Positions 16,985-25,941 of a stretch of 64,000 bases of DNA are shown piece by piece; positions within the stretch are counted from its first letter, which is position 1, and the number at the start of each line of letters is the position of its first letter. The DNA comes from Bradyrhizobium manausense. GTDB lineage: Bacteria; Pseudomonadota; Alphaproteobacteria; Rhizobiales; Xanthobacteraceae. Both the position numbers and the translations under genes were made by a program. The notes below the pieces were generated by a model that had not been told where the DNA came from, did not search any database, and worked only from the letters and a program-made list of their open reading frames with translations. Where the stretch lies: NCBI RefSeq assembly GCF_018131105.1, contig NZ_JAFCJI010000002.1, positions 1,240,001-1,304,000 of the forward strand, in the 5' to 3' direction.

Positions 16985-17719
16985 ATGCGCGGACACGGTA
17001 AGACTACGGTGGCGCGAATTGCGGCGGTTTTGAACGTGCGTCGGGATTCGCAGCGGGATAACCAGATCAGCGGTGATTCGCCGGTTGGCCCGCACACCGG
17101 GCTCGACGAAGCACAAACGAGGCCGGTTGCGAAGGTGGAACACGTCGCCCAATATTTGCGGGAGGTCTGCGACATTGCGCGGGCCTTGCCGACAGGCGAA
17201 ATCGAGGCGCTCTGCGACGAGCTCGTGGTCCTGCGCCAGCGCGGCGGCCGGCTGTTTATCCTCGGCGTCGGCGGCAGTGCCGCGAATGCGAGCCACGCCG
17301 TCAACGACTTCCGCAAATTGTGCGGCATCGAGGCCTACGCACCGACCGACAATGTTTCGGAACTCTCCGCACGCACCAATGACGAGGGCTGGCCGAGTGT
17401 GTTCGTCGAATGGCTGCGGGTCAGCCGCATCGGGCCGCGCGATGCCATCCTGGTTCTCTCGGTCGGCGGCGGCAACCTCGAGCGCAATGTCAGCCCCAAT
17501 ATCGTCGCGGCGGTGCAAGAGGCAAAAGCAAAGGACGCCCGCGTGCTCGGCATCGTCGGACGCGACGGCGGCTATGCGAAACAGGCGGGCGACATCGTCG
17601 TCGTGATTCCCACTGCGGCAGAGCAGCGCGTCACGCCGCATGCCGAAGCGTTCCAGGCGGTGGTTTGGCATTGCCTGGTCTCGCATCCGAAGTTGCAGCG
17701 CAGCGCCACCAAATGGTGA
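16985..17719 (+). CDS. SIS-domain sugar isomerase (GmhA-like)
   Basis: From ATG 16985 the protein has 244 residues. From GTG 17135 it would have 194, matching the usual GmhA length, and the first 50 residues look unlike family sequence, so the true start may be the later one. The SIS core shows FILGVGGSAANASHAVNDF (phosphosugar-binding Ser region) and later DAILVLSVGGGNLERNVS, then VIPTAAEQRVTPHAEAFQAV near the end, where GmhA carries its acid/base residues. GmhA converts sedoheptulose 7-phosphate to glycero-manno-heptose 7-phosphate. With the transaldolase, kinase and phosphatase of this locus it would complete a heptose route. Confidence 0.82.
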   Translation: MRGHGKTTVARIAAVLNVRRDSQRDNQISGDSPVGPHTGLDEAQTRPVAKVEHVAQYLREVCDIARALPTGEIEALCDELVVLRQRGGRLFILGVGGSAANASHAVNDFRKLCGIEAYAPTDNVSELSARTNDEGWPSVFVEWLRVSRIGPRDAILVLSVGGGNLERNVSPNIVAAVQEAKAKDARVLGIVGRDGGYAKQAGDIVVVIPTAAEQRVTPHAEAFQAVVWHCLVSHPKLQRSATKW

Positions 17720-17774
17720 AGCGCTGGCTTGGGGACTCCGTGAGGAGTAGTTTTACGTCGTGCGTGAGTCGCCT

Positions 17775-17803
17775 TTGCACCGAACGGAACTCGTTCAGTG
17801 CAA
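17775..17803 (+). other. Stable hairpin in the leader of the transaldolase gene
   Basis: TTGCAC, one mismatch, GAACG, a five-base loop, CGTTC, and GTGCAA form an 11-pair hairpin between the SIS and transaldolase genes. No U-run follows, so it is not a classical terminator. It could protect or regulate the downstream message. Confidence 0.4.
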
Positions 17804-17884
17804 CGGGTGGATGGGTTTGATCTGGCCGCGCTGGGCCGCGTGAAATGGATCCAGCGGGCAACGGGCTGAAGGGGCTTACGCAAC

Positions 17885-18655
17885 ATGAACGCACCGAGCA
17901 TCGACGCGCTCAACATCAGGATATTCGGTGACGGCGCGGATCTCGCGACGATCCAGCGCACGTCGCTCGATTCGCGGATCAAGGGTTTCACGACCAACCC
18001 GTCGCTGATGCGCGCGGCAGGCGTCGGCGACTATCGTGAGTTCGGCTGCGCGGCGCTGCGCATCGTGCGCGACCGGCCGATCTGCTTCGAGGTGCTCGGC
18101 GACGACCTCGCCACCATCACTCATGAGGCTCGCGAGATCGCCTCGTGGGGGCCGAATGTCTATGTGAAGCTTCCGGTGACGACCACCCGCGGCGAGTTCT
18201 GCGGCCCTGCCATTGCGGAGCTGGCGCGCGAGGGCGTGAAGGTCAACGTGACAGCCATTCTCACGCTGAGCCAGGTCGAACGCGTCCGCGACGTGCTCGA
18301 CGCCAATACGCCGGCCATCGTCTCGGTCTTCGCCGGGCGCATCGCAGACACCGGACGCGATCCCGTCGCGATGATGTCGGAGGCGCTCGATATCCTGTCG
18401 GATCGCCCCGCGGCACAATTGCTCTGGGCCAGCCCGCGCGAGCTGCTCAACCTGTTCCAGGCCGACGCCATCGGCTGTCACATCATCACGCTGTCCGCCG
18501 ACCTGTTGAAGAAATTCGACCTGATCGGCAAGGACCTCGACATCTACTCGCGCGAGACCGTCGCGATGTTCCGCAATGACGCGCTGGCAGCCGGCTACGA
18601 GCTGTCGCCGCGCAAGCCGGCCCGGAAGCGCGTGGCCGGTCGTATCGATCGCTAA
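17885..18655 (+). CDS. Transaldolase-family protein
   Basis: A 256-residue TIM-barrel protein of the transaldolase/fructose-6-phosphate aldolase family. Landmarks: IKGFTTNPSLM (about residues 33-43), the Schiff-base lysine in NVYVKLPVTT (about 94-103), and KVNVTAILTLSQ. It is longer than TalC-type aldolases (about 220) and shorter than classical TalB (about 317). Such enzymes move a dihydroxyacetone unit between sugar phosphates. Placed between a SIS isomerase and NDP-sugar epimerases, it probably feeds sugar synthesis, not central metabolism. The two epimerase genes follow closely (15 bp). Confidence 0.85.
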   Translation: MNAPSIDALNIRIFGDGADLATIQRTSLDSRIKGFTTNPSLMRAAGVGDYREFGCAALRIVRDRPICFEVLGDDLATITHEAREIASWGPNVYVKLPVTTTRGEFCGPAIAELAREGVKVNVTAILTLSQVERVRDVLDANTPAIVSVFAGRIADTGRDPVAMMSEALDILSDRPAAQLLWASPRELLNLFQADAIGCHIITLSADLLKKFDLIGKDLDIYSRETVAMFRNDALAAGYELSPRKPARKRVAGRIDR

Positions 18656-18670
18656 CGACACCGGATTGCA

Positions 18671-19663
18671 ATGCTCAAGAACGTCCTCGTCACCGGCGGT
18701 GCCGGCTATGTCGGCCATGTGCTGGTTCCCCGCCTGCTCGCCGACGGCTACAACGTCACCGTCTACGACCTCCTGTTCTTCGGCTCACGGCTGCCGAACC
18801 ATCCGAACCTGCGCGTCGAGCAGGGCGATATCCGCGACACCGCCAAGCTCGCGACGTACCTCAAGGGCCAGGATGCGGTGCTGCATCTCGCCTGCATCTC
18901 CAATGATGCGAGCTTCGAGCTCGACGAGAACCTCTCCAAGACCATCAACTACGATTGCTTCGAGCCACTGGTGGTCGCGGCGCGCAAGGCGGGCGTGAAG
19001 CGCTTCGTCTATTGCTCGACCAGCTCGGTCTATGGTGTCAGCGACGCGCCCGACGTCACTGAAGAGCATCCTCTGGTGCCGCTGACGCTCTACAACAAGT
19101 TCAAGGGCATGTGCGAGCCGCTGCTGTGGAAGCACAAGGCTGACGATTTCACCTGCGTGACGGTGCGTCCGGCGACGATCTGCGGCTACAGCCCGCGCAC
19201 GCGGCTCGACCTCTCCGTCAACATCCTCACCAACCACGCCGTGAACAAGGGCGCCATCACCGTGTTCGGCGGCAAGCAGATGCGGCCCAACCTCCATATC
19301 GAGGACATGGTCGATGCCTACCGGCTGATGCTGACCGCGCCGCACGACAAGATCCACGGCGAGACCTTCAACATCGGCTTCGAGAACCACTCGATCGCCG
19401 ACCTCGCCACGATGGTGAAGTCCGTCGTCGAGACGAACGGCCGCCGTGACATCGGCATCGTCACCACGCCGTCGAACGACAATCGCTCCTATCACGTCAA
19501 TTCCGACAAGATCCGCCGCGTGCTCGGCTATGCGCCGGCGCGAACGATCGAGGACGCGATGCGCGACCTCGCCCGCGCCTTCGTCAACCATCTGCTGCCG
19601 AACAGCTTTGACGACGACTGGTACTACAACGTCCGCACCATGAAGAAACTCGGCGCCAGATGA
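18671..19663 (+). CDS. NAD-dependent epimerase/dehydratase (extended SDR)
   Basis: A 330-residue extended SDR. The NAD-binding motif VTGGAGYVGH is at residues 7-16, the catalytic Y-x-x-x-K is YNKFK near residue 142, and the upstream serine stretch is YCSTSSVYG. Extended SDRs of this kind epimerise, dehydrate or reduce NDP-sugars. The stop overlaps the next SDR start by four bases, so the two may act in sequence. Which carbon is acted on cannot be predicted. Confidence 0.88.
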   Translation: MLKNVLVTGGAGYVGHVLVPRLLADGYNVTVYDLLFFGSRLPNHPNLRVEQGDIRDTAKLATYLKGQDAVLHLACISNDASFELDENLSKTINYDCFEPLVVAARKAGVKRFVYCSTSSVYGVSDAPDVTEEHPLVPLTLYNKFKGMCEPLLWKHKADDFTCVTVRPATICGYSPRTRLDLSVNILTNHAVNKGAITVFGGKQMRPNLHIEDMVDAYRLMLTAPHDKIHGETFNIGFENHSIADLATMVKSVVETNGRRDIGIVTTPSNDNRSYHVNSDKIRRVLGYAPARTIEDAMRDLARAFVNHLLPNSFDDDWYYNVRTMKKLGAR

Positions 19664-20670
19664 GTGCGCGCCCGACCGCGTTGGTGACAGGCGGCGCCGG
19701 TTTCATCGGCAGCCATATGGTCGAGCTGTTGCTGGCGCGGGGATACCGGGTGAGGGTGATCGACAATCTCGTCGGCGGCCGCGAGGCCAACCTCGCCGCG
19801 CATCGCCATAGTCCCGATCTCACTTTCGAACGCGGCGACGTCCGCGACCTGCAGCCGGGCGAAGCGCTGTTCCGCGACGTTATCAGCGTGTTCCACTTCG
19901 CCGGCATCGGCGACATCGTACCTTCGATCGAGTCGCCGCTCGACTACATGCGGGTGAACGTGCAGGGCACCGCGCAGGTGCTGGAATGCGCGCGCCAGGC
20001 GAACGTGCGCAAGCTCGTCTATGCGGCGTCGTCCTCCTGCTATGGGCTGGCCTCAACCCCGACCCGTGAAGACCATCCGATCTCGCCGCAATATCCGTAT
20101 GCGCTGAGCAAGTACCAGGGTGAGCAGGCGGTGCTGCACTGGCACGCCGTGTACAAGCTCCCGGTCAACGTCATCCGCATCTTCAATGCCTATGGCACGC
20201 GCTCACGCACCGCAGGCGCCTATGGCGCGGTGTTCGGCGTGTTTCTGCGGCAGAAGCTCGCCGGCAAGCCCTTCACCGTCGTCGGCGACGGCACCCAGAC
20301 GCGCGATTTCGTCTATGCCAGCGACGTCGCAGACGCCTTTTTGCGTGCCGGGGAGACTGAGCTGACCGGTCAAATCTGGAACCTCGGCGCCGGCAATCCG
20401 CAGTCGGTCAACCATCTGGTCGCACTGCTCGGCGGCCCCGTGATCCACATTCCGAAACGGCCGGGCGAGCCGGATTGTACTTTTGCCGACATCGCGAAGA
20501 TTCGCCGCGAGCTTGGCTGGGAACCGAAAGTCAGCTTCGAGGAAGGCGTCCGTCGCATCCTCGCCGAGATCGACTATTGGCGCGATGCGCCGCTCTGGAA
20601 CCCTGATACCATTGCCGCGGCGACGTCGGCATGGTTCAACGCGCTTGCGACCAAGGGAGCGCCGGCATGA
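19660..20670 (+). CDS. NAD-dependent epimerase (UDP-glucose 4-epimerase-like SDR)
   Basis: A 336-residue extended SDR with VTGGAGFIGSHM (residues 8-19), the catalytic YALSK near 147 and the serine segment AASSSCYGLAS. The overall pattern (RIFNAYGTRSR, GDGTQTRDFVYASD) is close to UDP-glucose 4-epimerase and related epimerases. It overlaps the previous SDR gene by four bases and the next gene by the four-base ATGA, so translation of all three is probably coupled. Substrate assumed to be a nucleotide-activated sugar of this locus. Confidence 0.88.
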   Translation: MSARPTALVTGGAGFIGSHMVELLLARGYRVRVIDNLVGGREANLAAHRHSPDLTFERGDVRDLQPGEALFRDVISVFHFAGIGDIVPSIESPLDYMRVNVQGTAQVLECARQANVRKLVYAASSSCYGLASTPTREDHPISPQYPYALSKYQGEQAVLHWHAVYKLPVNVIRIFNAYGTRSRTAGAYGAVFGVFLRQKLAGKPFTVVGDGTQTRDFVYASDVADAFLRAGETELTGQIWNLGAGNPQSVNHLVALLGGPVIHIPKRPGEPDCTFADIAKIRRELGWEPKVSFEEGVRRILAEIDYWRDAPLWNPDTIAAATSAWFNALATKGAPA

Positions 20671-22226
20671 TGGACGATGCGACGCATCGGATGGTGAGCC
20701 ACAAGCTGAAGAGCGCGGCCGAGATCGCCGCGCTGATCGGCCGCCGTCCGCGCGCCCGCAAGGTCATCATGTGCCACGGCACGTTCGACGTCGTGCATCC
20801 CGGCCATGTCCGCCATCTGCTCTATGCCAAGAGCAAGGGCGACATCCTGATCGCGAGCCTCACGGCGGACGCGCATATCCTGAAAGCCAATTTCCGGCCG
20901 TTCGTGCCGCAGGAGCTGCGCGCCTTCAACCTCGCCGCGCTCGAAGCCGTCGATTACGTGATGATCGACCCGAAGCCGACGCCGATCGACAACATCCGCC
21001 TGATCGAGCCCGACATCTTCGCCAAGGGTTACGAATACACCGCGGCCGGGCTGCATCCGCGCACCGCCGAAGAGAAGCAAGCGGTCGAGGCCTATGGCGG
21101 CGAGCTGATCTTCACGCCCGGCGACATCGTGTTCTCGTCCTCGCACATCATCGAGACGTCGCCGCCCTCGATCGCGACCGAGAAGCTGCTGACGCTGCTC
21201 TATGCCGAGCACCTCGATTTCGACAGCCTGCGCGGCGTGCTCGACCGCTTTCACGATCTCCGCGTCCACGTCATCGGCGACACGATCGTCGACACCTATA
21301 CGCGCTGCGCCGTGATCGGCGGCGGCACCAAGACGCCGACGATGAGCGTGCGCTTCGAGGAGAAGCAGGATTTCGTCGGCGGTGCCGGCATCGTCGCCAA
21401 ACATCTCGCCAGCGCCGGCACGAGAGTCACGTTCTCCACCGTGCTTGGCGACGATTCGACGGCGGAGTTCGTCAAACAGGATCTCGGCGCCACCAACATC
21501 GATTTCCACGCGATCGTCGATCCAAACCGACCGACGACCAACAAGGACGTCATCGTCGCCGCGGGCCACCATCTGCTCAAGGTCGACCGCGTCGACAACC
21601 GGCCGATCTCCGAGCGCATCCTGCGCACGCTGGCCGATCGCGTCGCGTCGGTGGAGGCCGACATCGTCGTGTTCACCGATTTCCGCCACGGCATCTTCAA
21701 CCGCGAGACCATTCCGCATCTGGTCAAGGCGATCCCGAAGACCGCCTTCCGGGTCGCCGATTCGCAGGTCGCGAGCCGCTGGGGAAATATTCTCGAATTC
21801 CAGGGTTTCGACCTGATCACGCCGAACGAGCGCGAGGCGCGGTTCGCGCTCGGCGACCAGGACTCCGTGGTGCGTCCGCTCGGCACCGAGCTGTATCGCC
21901 AGGCACATTGCAGGACGCTGCTGCTCAAGCTCGGACCGCGCGGCCTGATGGCGTTCCGCGGCGAGCCCAAGAGCGACGAGGACGTTCGTTCCTTCTTTGC
22001 CGTCGACAGCTTTGCCGACAACGTCGTCGACGCCGTCGGCTCAGGCGATGCCCTGCTCGCCTATGCTGCACCGGCGATGTATCTCACCGGCAACGCCGTG
22101 GTGGCCGCCGTGCTCGGCTCGCTCTCCGCCGCCGTCGCCTGCGAGCACCAGGGCAACGTTCCGACCGAACCGAACGATATCCTCGACAAGATCGACCGTC
22201 TTGAGCGGCAGGCACAGTACCGCTGA
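20667..22226 (+). CDS. Cytidylyltransferase-PfkB kinase fusion, HldE-like with reversed domain order
   Basis: A 519-residue bifunctional protein from ATG 20667, chosen for GGGAG upstream and the ATGA overlap with the preceding stop. The N-terminal nucleotidyltransferase domain (about 30-165) has the HxGH signature in CHGTFDVVHPGHVRHL. The C-terminal PfkB sugar kinase domain (about 200-515) has GGGTKTPTMSVRF, FVGGAGIVAKHLASAG and the catalytic DAVGSGDALLAY near residue 455. Standard HldE has kinase first and nucleotidyltransferase second, so the order is swapped. With the SIS and HAD enzymes nearby it would phosphorylate C1 and then attach a nucleotide to a heptose-like sugar. The nucleotide used is not predictable. 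Confidence 0.85.
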   Translation: MMDDATHRMVSHKLKSAAEIAALIGRRPRARKVIMCHGTFDVVHPGHVRHLLYAKSKGDILIASLTADAHILKANFRPFVPQELRAFNLAALEAVDYVMIDPKPTPIDNIRLIEPDIFAKGYEYTAAGLHPRTAEEKQAVEAYGGELIFTPGDIVFSSSHIIETSPPSIATEKLLTLLYAEHLDFDSLRGVLDRFHDLRVHVIGDTIVDTYTRCAVIGGGTKTPTMSVRFEEKQDFVGGAGIVAKHLASAGTRVTFSTVLGDDSTAEFVKQDLGATNIDFHAIVDPNRPTTNKDVIVAAGHHLLKVDRVDNRPISERILRTLADRVASVEADIVVFTDFRHGIFNRETIPHLVKAIPKTAFRVADSQVASRWGNILEFQGFDLITPNEREARFALGDQDSVVRPLGTELYRQAHCRTLLLKLGPRGLMAFRGEPKSDEDVRSFFAVDSFADNVVDAVGSGDALLAYAAPAMYLTGNAVVAAVLGSLSAAVACEHQGNVPTEPNDILDKIDRLERQAQYR

Positions 22227-22233
22227 GGCCGCG

Positions 22234-23163
22234 ATGAAAGTCATCGTCGTCGGGTACGGAGTGCAAGGCCACAAGCGCTTCAAGGTCGCGGGCGAAGACG
22301 CAGTCGGGATCGTCGATCCCGTCGCGCCGGAAGCCAATTGGCGCCGGCTTGAAGATGTTCCTGTCGATCGCTTCGATGCGGCTATCGTCTGCACACCTGA
22401 CGCGCCCAAGATCGCCTTGCTGAACTATCTGCTTGAGCGCGGCAAGCACGTGCTGGTGGAGAAGCCGCTGTTTGCCGTAAACGGCGACGACCTTGGCGCC
22501 CTCGAAGCGCTTGCCCGCCGATCTGGCGCGCTGTGCGTGACCGCTTACAATCACCGCTTCGAGCCACACTTCGTGCGGATGCGCGAATTACTACAGTCTG
22601 GTCGGCTCGGCTCCGTCTATCGCTGCCGCATGTTCTACGGCAATGGCACCGCCCGGCTCGTGCGCAACTCGGCCTGGCGCGACACCGGCGATGGTGTGCT
22701 CGGCGATCTCGGCTCGCATTTGCTCGACACGGTCCGCTTCTGGTTCGGCGACGTCGCCGATCGTTTCCGCATCGTCTCGGCGGAAAGCTTCGAGAATCGC
22801 GCACCCGACCATGTGGTGATCGCAGCCGAGGGGCGCCCGCAGATCGAGCTCGAGATGACGCTGTTGTCCTGGCGCAACCATTTCACCTGTGACGTCTTTG
22901 CCGAGCACGGCTCGGCGCATATCGAGTCCCTCTGCAAATGGGGCCCGAGCAGCTTTGTTCACCGCACCCGCGTGCTGCCGAGCGGCCGGCCGCCTGAGGA
23001 GAGCCAGATCCTGGTGCAGGACGATCCGACCTGGGCGCTCGAATTCGTGCATTTCAAGCAGCTCTGTGAAGCCCGTGCGGAGACTGATCTCTCCAACGAC
23101 ATCTGGCTGCATCGCGCGCTGACGCGGCTCGATCACGAGATTCAAGCGGGGCGTGGCGCATGA
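22234..23163 (+). CDS. Gfo/Idh/MocA family oxidoreductase
   Basis: A 309-residue NAD(P)-dependent oxidoreductase from ATG 22234, seven bases after the previous stop. The Rossmann motif VVGYGVQGHKR is at residues 4-14, the family signature EKP is in VLVEKPLFAV (about residue 78), and GDGVLGDLGSHLLD carries the conserved region with the substrate-site His. Family members oxidise or reduce sugars, inositols and NDP-sugars, for example making 3-keto sugars. Here it may supply the keto-sugar needed by the methyltransferases. The stop overlaps the next start (ATGA). Confidence 0.85.
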   Translation: MKVIVVGYGVQGHKRFKVAGEDAVGIVDPVAPEANWRRLEDVPVDRFDAAIVCTPDAPKIALLNYLLERGKHVLVEKPLFAVNGDDLGALEALARRSGALCVTAYNHRFEPHFVRMRELLQSGRLGSVYRCRMFYGNGTARLVRNSAWRDTGDGVLGDLGSHLLDTVRFWFGDVADRFRIVSAESFENRAPDHVVIAAEGRPQIELEMTLLSWRNHFTCDVFAEHGSAHIESLCKWGPSSFVHRTRVLPSGRPPEESQILVQDDPTWALEFVHFKQLCEARAETDLSNDIWLHRALTRLDHEIQAGRGA

Positions 23164-24434
23164 CCCAGCCCCGCATCGCTTATGCCGGCATGACCCATCT
23201 TGGCCTCTGCTCGGCCATCGCTGCCGCAGCCCAGAATTTTGTGACGCTCGGCTTCGATGTCGATGCGCATCTGATCGGGCGCATCGCAGCGGGCGATCTG
23301 CCGGTGCGCGAGCCCGGGCTCGACGAGCTCCTGCGCGCGCATCGCGACCACATCAACTTCTCGGCGGACGCAGCGGCGCTGCACGCATGCGACCTCGTCT
23401 ATGTCGCGCCTGACGTGCCGACCGATGGCACCGGCGCCAGCAATCTCAACGGCATCGATGCGCTGCTCGACCTCGTGCTCGCCAACACCCGCGTCGATGC
23501 GACCATCGTCATCCTCAGCCAGGTGCCGCCGGGCTTTACCCGGGAACGGCAGCGTCTCGGCCGAAGTATTCTCTATCAGGTCGAAACGCTGGTTTTCGGC
23601 CGCGCCGTCGAACGCGCGACCAGACCTGAGCGCTTCATCCTTGGCTGCCTCGATCCAGACGCGGCATTGCCGTCCGCCTGGCGAAGTTTTCTCGAATCCT
23701 TCGGCTGCCCGCTGCTGCCGATGCGGCTCGAGAGCGCCGAGCTGGCAAAAATCTCGATCAACTGCGCGCTGGCGGCGTCCGTCACCACCGCCAACACGCT
23801 CGCCGAGCTCTGCGAGCGCGTCGGCGCCGACTGGTCCGAGATCGCGCCCGCGCTCAAGCTCGACGCTCGCATTGGCCCCTATGCCTATCTCGCACCGGGG
23901 CTTGGGCTCGCCGGCGGCAATATCGAACGCGACCTCGTCACCGTGATGCGGCTATCGGAGCAGCACAGCACCGATTCCGGCATGATCCGCGCCATCGTCG
24001 CCAACAGCATCCATCGCAAGGACTGGGCGCTGCGCGAGCTGCACGAGGCGCTACTGGCGACGGCGCCACAGGCGCGGATCGGCGTGCTGGGCCTCGCCTA
24101 CAAGGAAAACACCCATTCGGTGAAGAACTCGGCTGCGCTGGCGCTGATCGCACAGCTCGCGACGTGGCCGGTGCGTGCGTTCGACCCGGCTGTGCCTGCG
24201 TCCGCCGCCCAGCATCCGAAGCTGACGGCCGCATCGAGCGCGCTCGAAGCCGCACGCGATGTCGATGCGCTCGCGATCATGACGCCCTGGCCGGAATTCC
24301 GCGAACTCGCGCCCGCCGATCTGGCTCGCATCATGCGCGGGCGCCTGATTCTCGATCCCTACCGCATGCTCGATGCCGCCGCCGCCCGCGCGGCCGGCCT
24401 CGATTACCGCACGCTCGGCGCGCGGGCGTCGTGA
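23160..24434 (+). CDS. UDP-glucose/GDP-mannose dehydrogenase homologue lacking catalytic residues
   Basis: A 424-residue protein with the three-part layout of UDP-sugar 6-dehydrogenases: an N-terminal nucleotide fold, a central helical domain (AELAKISINCALAAS, CERVGADWSEIAPALKLDARIG) and a C-terminal fold (GVLGLAYKENTHSVKNSAALAL). The active-site signature GFGGSCFPKD of true enzymes is here GLAGGNIERD, with Asn254 in place of the nucleophilic Cys. The catalytic Lys of the helical domain is Ser207. The N-terminal glycine motif is also altered (AGMTHLG). Two-step oxidation to a uronic acid therefore looks impossible. A reductase, epimerase or binding role is open. It is embedded in an overlapping operon, so it is unlikely to be decaying. 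Confidence 0.8.
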   Translation: MTQPRIAYAGMTHLGLCSAIAAAAQNFVTLGFDVDAHLIGRIAAGDLPVREPGLDELLRAHRDHINFSADAAALHACDLVYVAPDVPTDGTGASNLNGIDALLDLVLANTRVDATIVILSQVPPGFTRERQRLGRSILYQVETLVFGRAVERATRPERFILGCLDPDAALPSAWRSFLESFGCPLLPMRLESAELAKISINCALAASVTTANTLAELCERVGADWSEIAPALKLDARIGPYAYLAPGLGLAGGNIERDLVTVMRLSEQHSTDSGMIRAIVANSIHRKDWALRELHEALLATAPQARIGVLGLAYKENTHSVKNSAALALIAQLATWPVRAFDPAVPASAAQHPKLTAASSALEAARDVDALAIMTPWPEFRELAPADLARIMRGRLILDPYRMLDAAAARAAGLDYRTLGARAS

Positions 24435-24444
24435 CACAGACTGG

Positions 24445-25110
24445 ATGATGCCGATGACCGAGGTAAACCTCCTCTCCAAGCTGCCGCGCGGCAAGCGCAA
24501 TCTCTCCGCGCGCGCCACGGCCAAGACCGAGGAGCACATCCGCATCTCCCGTGAATATGGCGAGGCCTATTTCGACGGTCCGCGCGAATATGGTTATGGC
24601 GGCTATCGCTACGACGGACGCTGGGCGCCGGTGGCGCAGGATTTCATCCAGCACTTCTCGCTCAAGCCCGGCGATCGCGTGCTCGATGTCGGGTGCGCCA
24701 AGGGCTTTCTTGTCAAGGATTTCATGATCGCCTGTCCCGGGCTCGAGGCATTCGGCCTCGACGTCTCCCGTTACGCGCTGATGCACTGCGAGGCGGAGAC
24801 GATCGGTCGCCTGCACCTCGGCGACGCGCTGGACCTGCCGTTCCCCGACAACAGCTTCAGGTGTGCGATCTCCCTCAACACCATTCACAATCTCGACCGC
24901 GCCGGCTGTATCCGGGCGCTGAAGGAAATCCAGCGCGTCTCGGGTGGCCGCGCCTTTGTGCAGGTCGATTCGTACCGCACGCCGGAGCAGAAGGCCGTCT
25001 TCGAGGAGTGGGTGCTGACCGCCCGCTTCCACGATTACCCGCAAGGCTGGATCGCGCTGTTCGACGAGGCCGGCTATACCGGCGACTATTTCTGGACGAT
25101 CATCGAGTAG
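24445..25110 (+). CDS. Class I SAM-dependent methyltransferase
   Basis: About 221 residues from ATG 24445 (ATG 24454 is an alternative; neither has a strong ribosome binding site). The Methyltransf_11-type fold shows VLDVGCAKGFLVKDF near residue 79 as the SAM-binding loop, LGDALDLPFPDNSF as the acidic loop and ISLNTIHNLD as motif IV. The N-terminal 60 residues, rich in Tyr and Gly (EYGYGGYRYDGRW), look like a substrate-facing cap. It lies between the dehydrogenase-like gene and the split transketolase genes with short gaps. Sugar or sugar-phosphate methylation is inferred from context only. Confidence 0.8.
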   Translation: MMPMTEVNLLSKLPRGKRNLSARATAKTEEHIRISREYGEAYFDGPREYGYGGYRYDGRWAPVAQDFIQHFSLKPGDRVLDVGCAKGFLVKDFMIACPGLEAFGLDVSRYALMHCEAETIGRLHLGDALDLPFPDNSFRCAISLNTIHNLDRAGCIRALKEIQRVSGGRAFVQVDSYRTPEQKAVFEEWVLTARFHDYPQGWIALFDEAGYTGDYFWTIIE

Positions 25111-25125
25111 GACGAGGACGCTTTC

Positions 25126-25941
25126 ATGACCCAAGCCAGCTTCGATGGTAAAGCTGCGCGGATACGCTGCCAGCGTTACCGCCGGCGCATCCTCGACATC
25201 TCGCAACGCGTCTCGGCCCTGCACATCGGCGGCGCGTTCTCGTGCACTGAGATCGTCGATGGCATTTACAATGAGCTGATGCGCAAGCCCGGCCTGTCCT
25301 CGCCCGACACCTTCCTGATGTCGAAGGGCCACGGCTGCATGATCCAGTATGTCGTACTGGAGGAGCTCGGCGTGCTGACGCGGGCCGATCTCGATGCCTA
25401 TTGCACGCCGCACGGCCGCCTCGGCGTGCATCCGGATTACGGCAATCCCGGCATCGAGGCCTCGACCGGCTCGCTCGGCCATGGCTTGTCGATGGTGGTG
25501 GGCATGGCGCTGGCCGAACGCGGCAAGCGTCGCGACGGAATGATCTACACTGTGCTCAGCGACGGCGAGACCCAGGAGGGGTCGACCTGGGAGGCGGTGC
25601 TGATGGCATCTTCCATGAAGCTGACGAACATCGTCGCCTTCATCGACAACAATGATTTTCAGAGCCTCGGGCGCACCTCCGAGACACATCCCTCGCTCTA
25701 TCCGCTCGGTGCAAAGTTCGAGGCGTTTGGCTGGGAGACCGCCGAGATCGACGGCCACGATTCCGCGGCGATCGTCCGGGCGGCATCGGCACGCAAGGGC
25801 GACAGGCCGCTGATGGTGGTGGCGCGCACCACCAAGGGCAAGGGCGTCAGCTACATGGAAAATGCACCGATCTGGCACTATCGCGCGCCAAACAAGGATG
25901 AGTATGCCCAGGCTATCAGCGAGTTGGAGACGCAGGCGTGA
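25126..25941 (+). CDS. Transketolase, N-terminal subunit
   Basis: A 271-residue protein equal to the thiamine-diphosphate pyrophosphate-binding half of transketolase. The Mg-ThDP motif begins GDGETQEGSTWEA (about residue 146) and ends in the Asn pair IDNNDFQS about 26 residues later. The substrate-phosphate histidine regions SKGHGCMIQY and GSLGHGLSM are also seen. It overlaps the C-terminal subunit gene by four bases (GTGA), so a two-gene transketolase is translated in step. Central-metabolism transketolase of proteobacteria is normally a single chain, so this copy is probably dedicated to the sugar locus. Confidence 0.9.
   Translation: MTQASFDGKAARIRCQRYRRRILDISQRVSALHIGGAFSCTEIVDGIYNELMRKPGLSSPDTFLMSKGHGCMIQYVVLEELGVLTRADLDAYCTPHGRLGVHPDYGNPGIEASTGSLGHGLSMVVGMALAERGKRRDGMIYTVLSDGETQEGSTWEAVLMASSMKLTNIVAFIDNNDFQSLGRTSETHPSLYPLGAKFEAFGWETAEIDGHDSAAIVRAASARKGDRPLMVVARTTKGKGVSYMENAPIWHYRAPNKDEYAQAISELETQA

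Noticed and set aside
20574..21908. Minus-strand open frame of 444 codons
   Set aside because: Antisense shadow of the cytidylyltransferase-kinase gene; composition is biased and no domain is recognisable.
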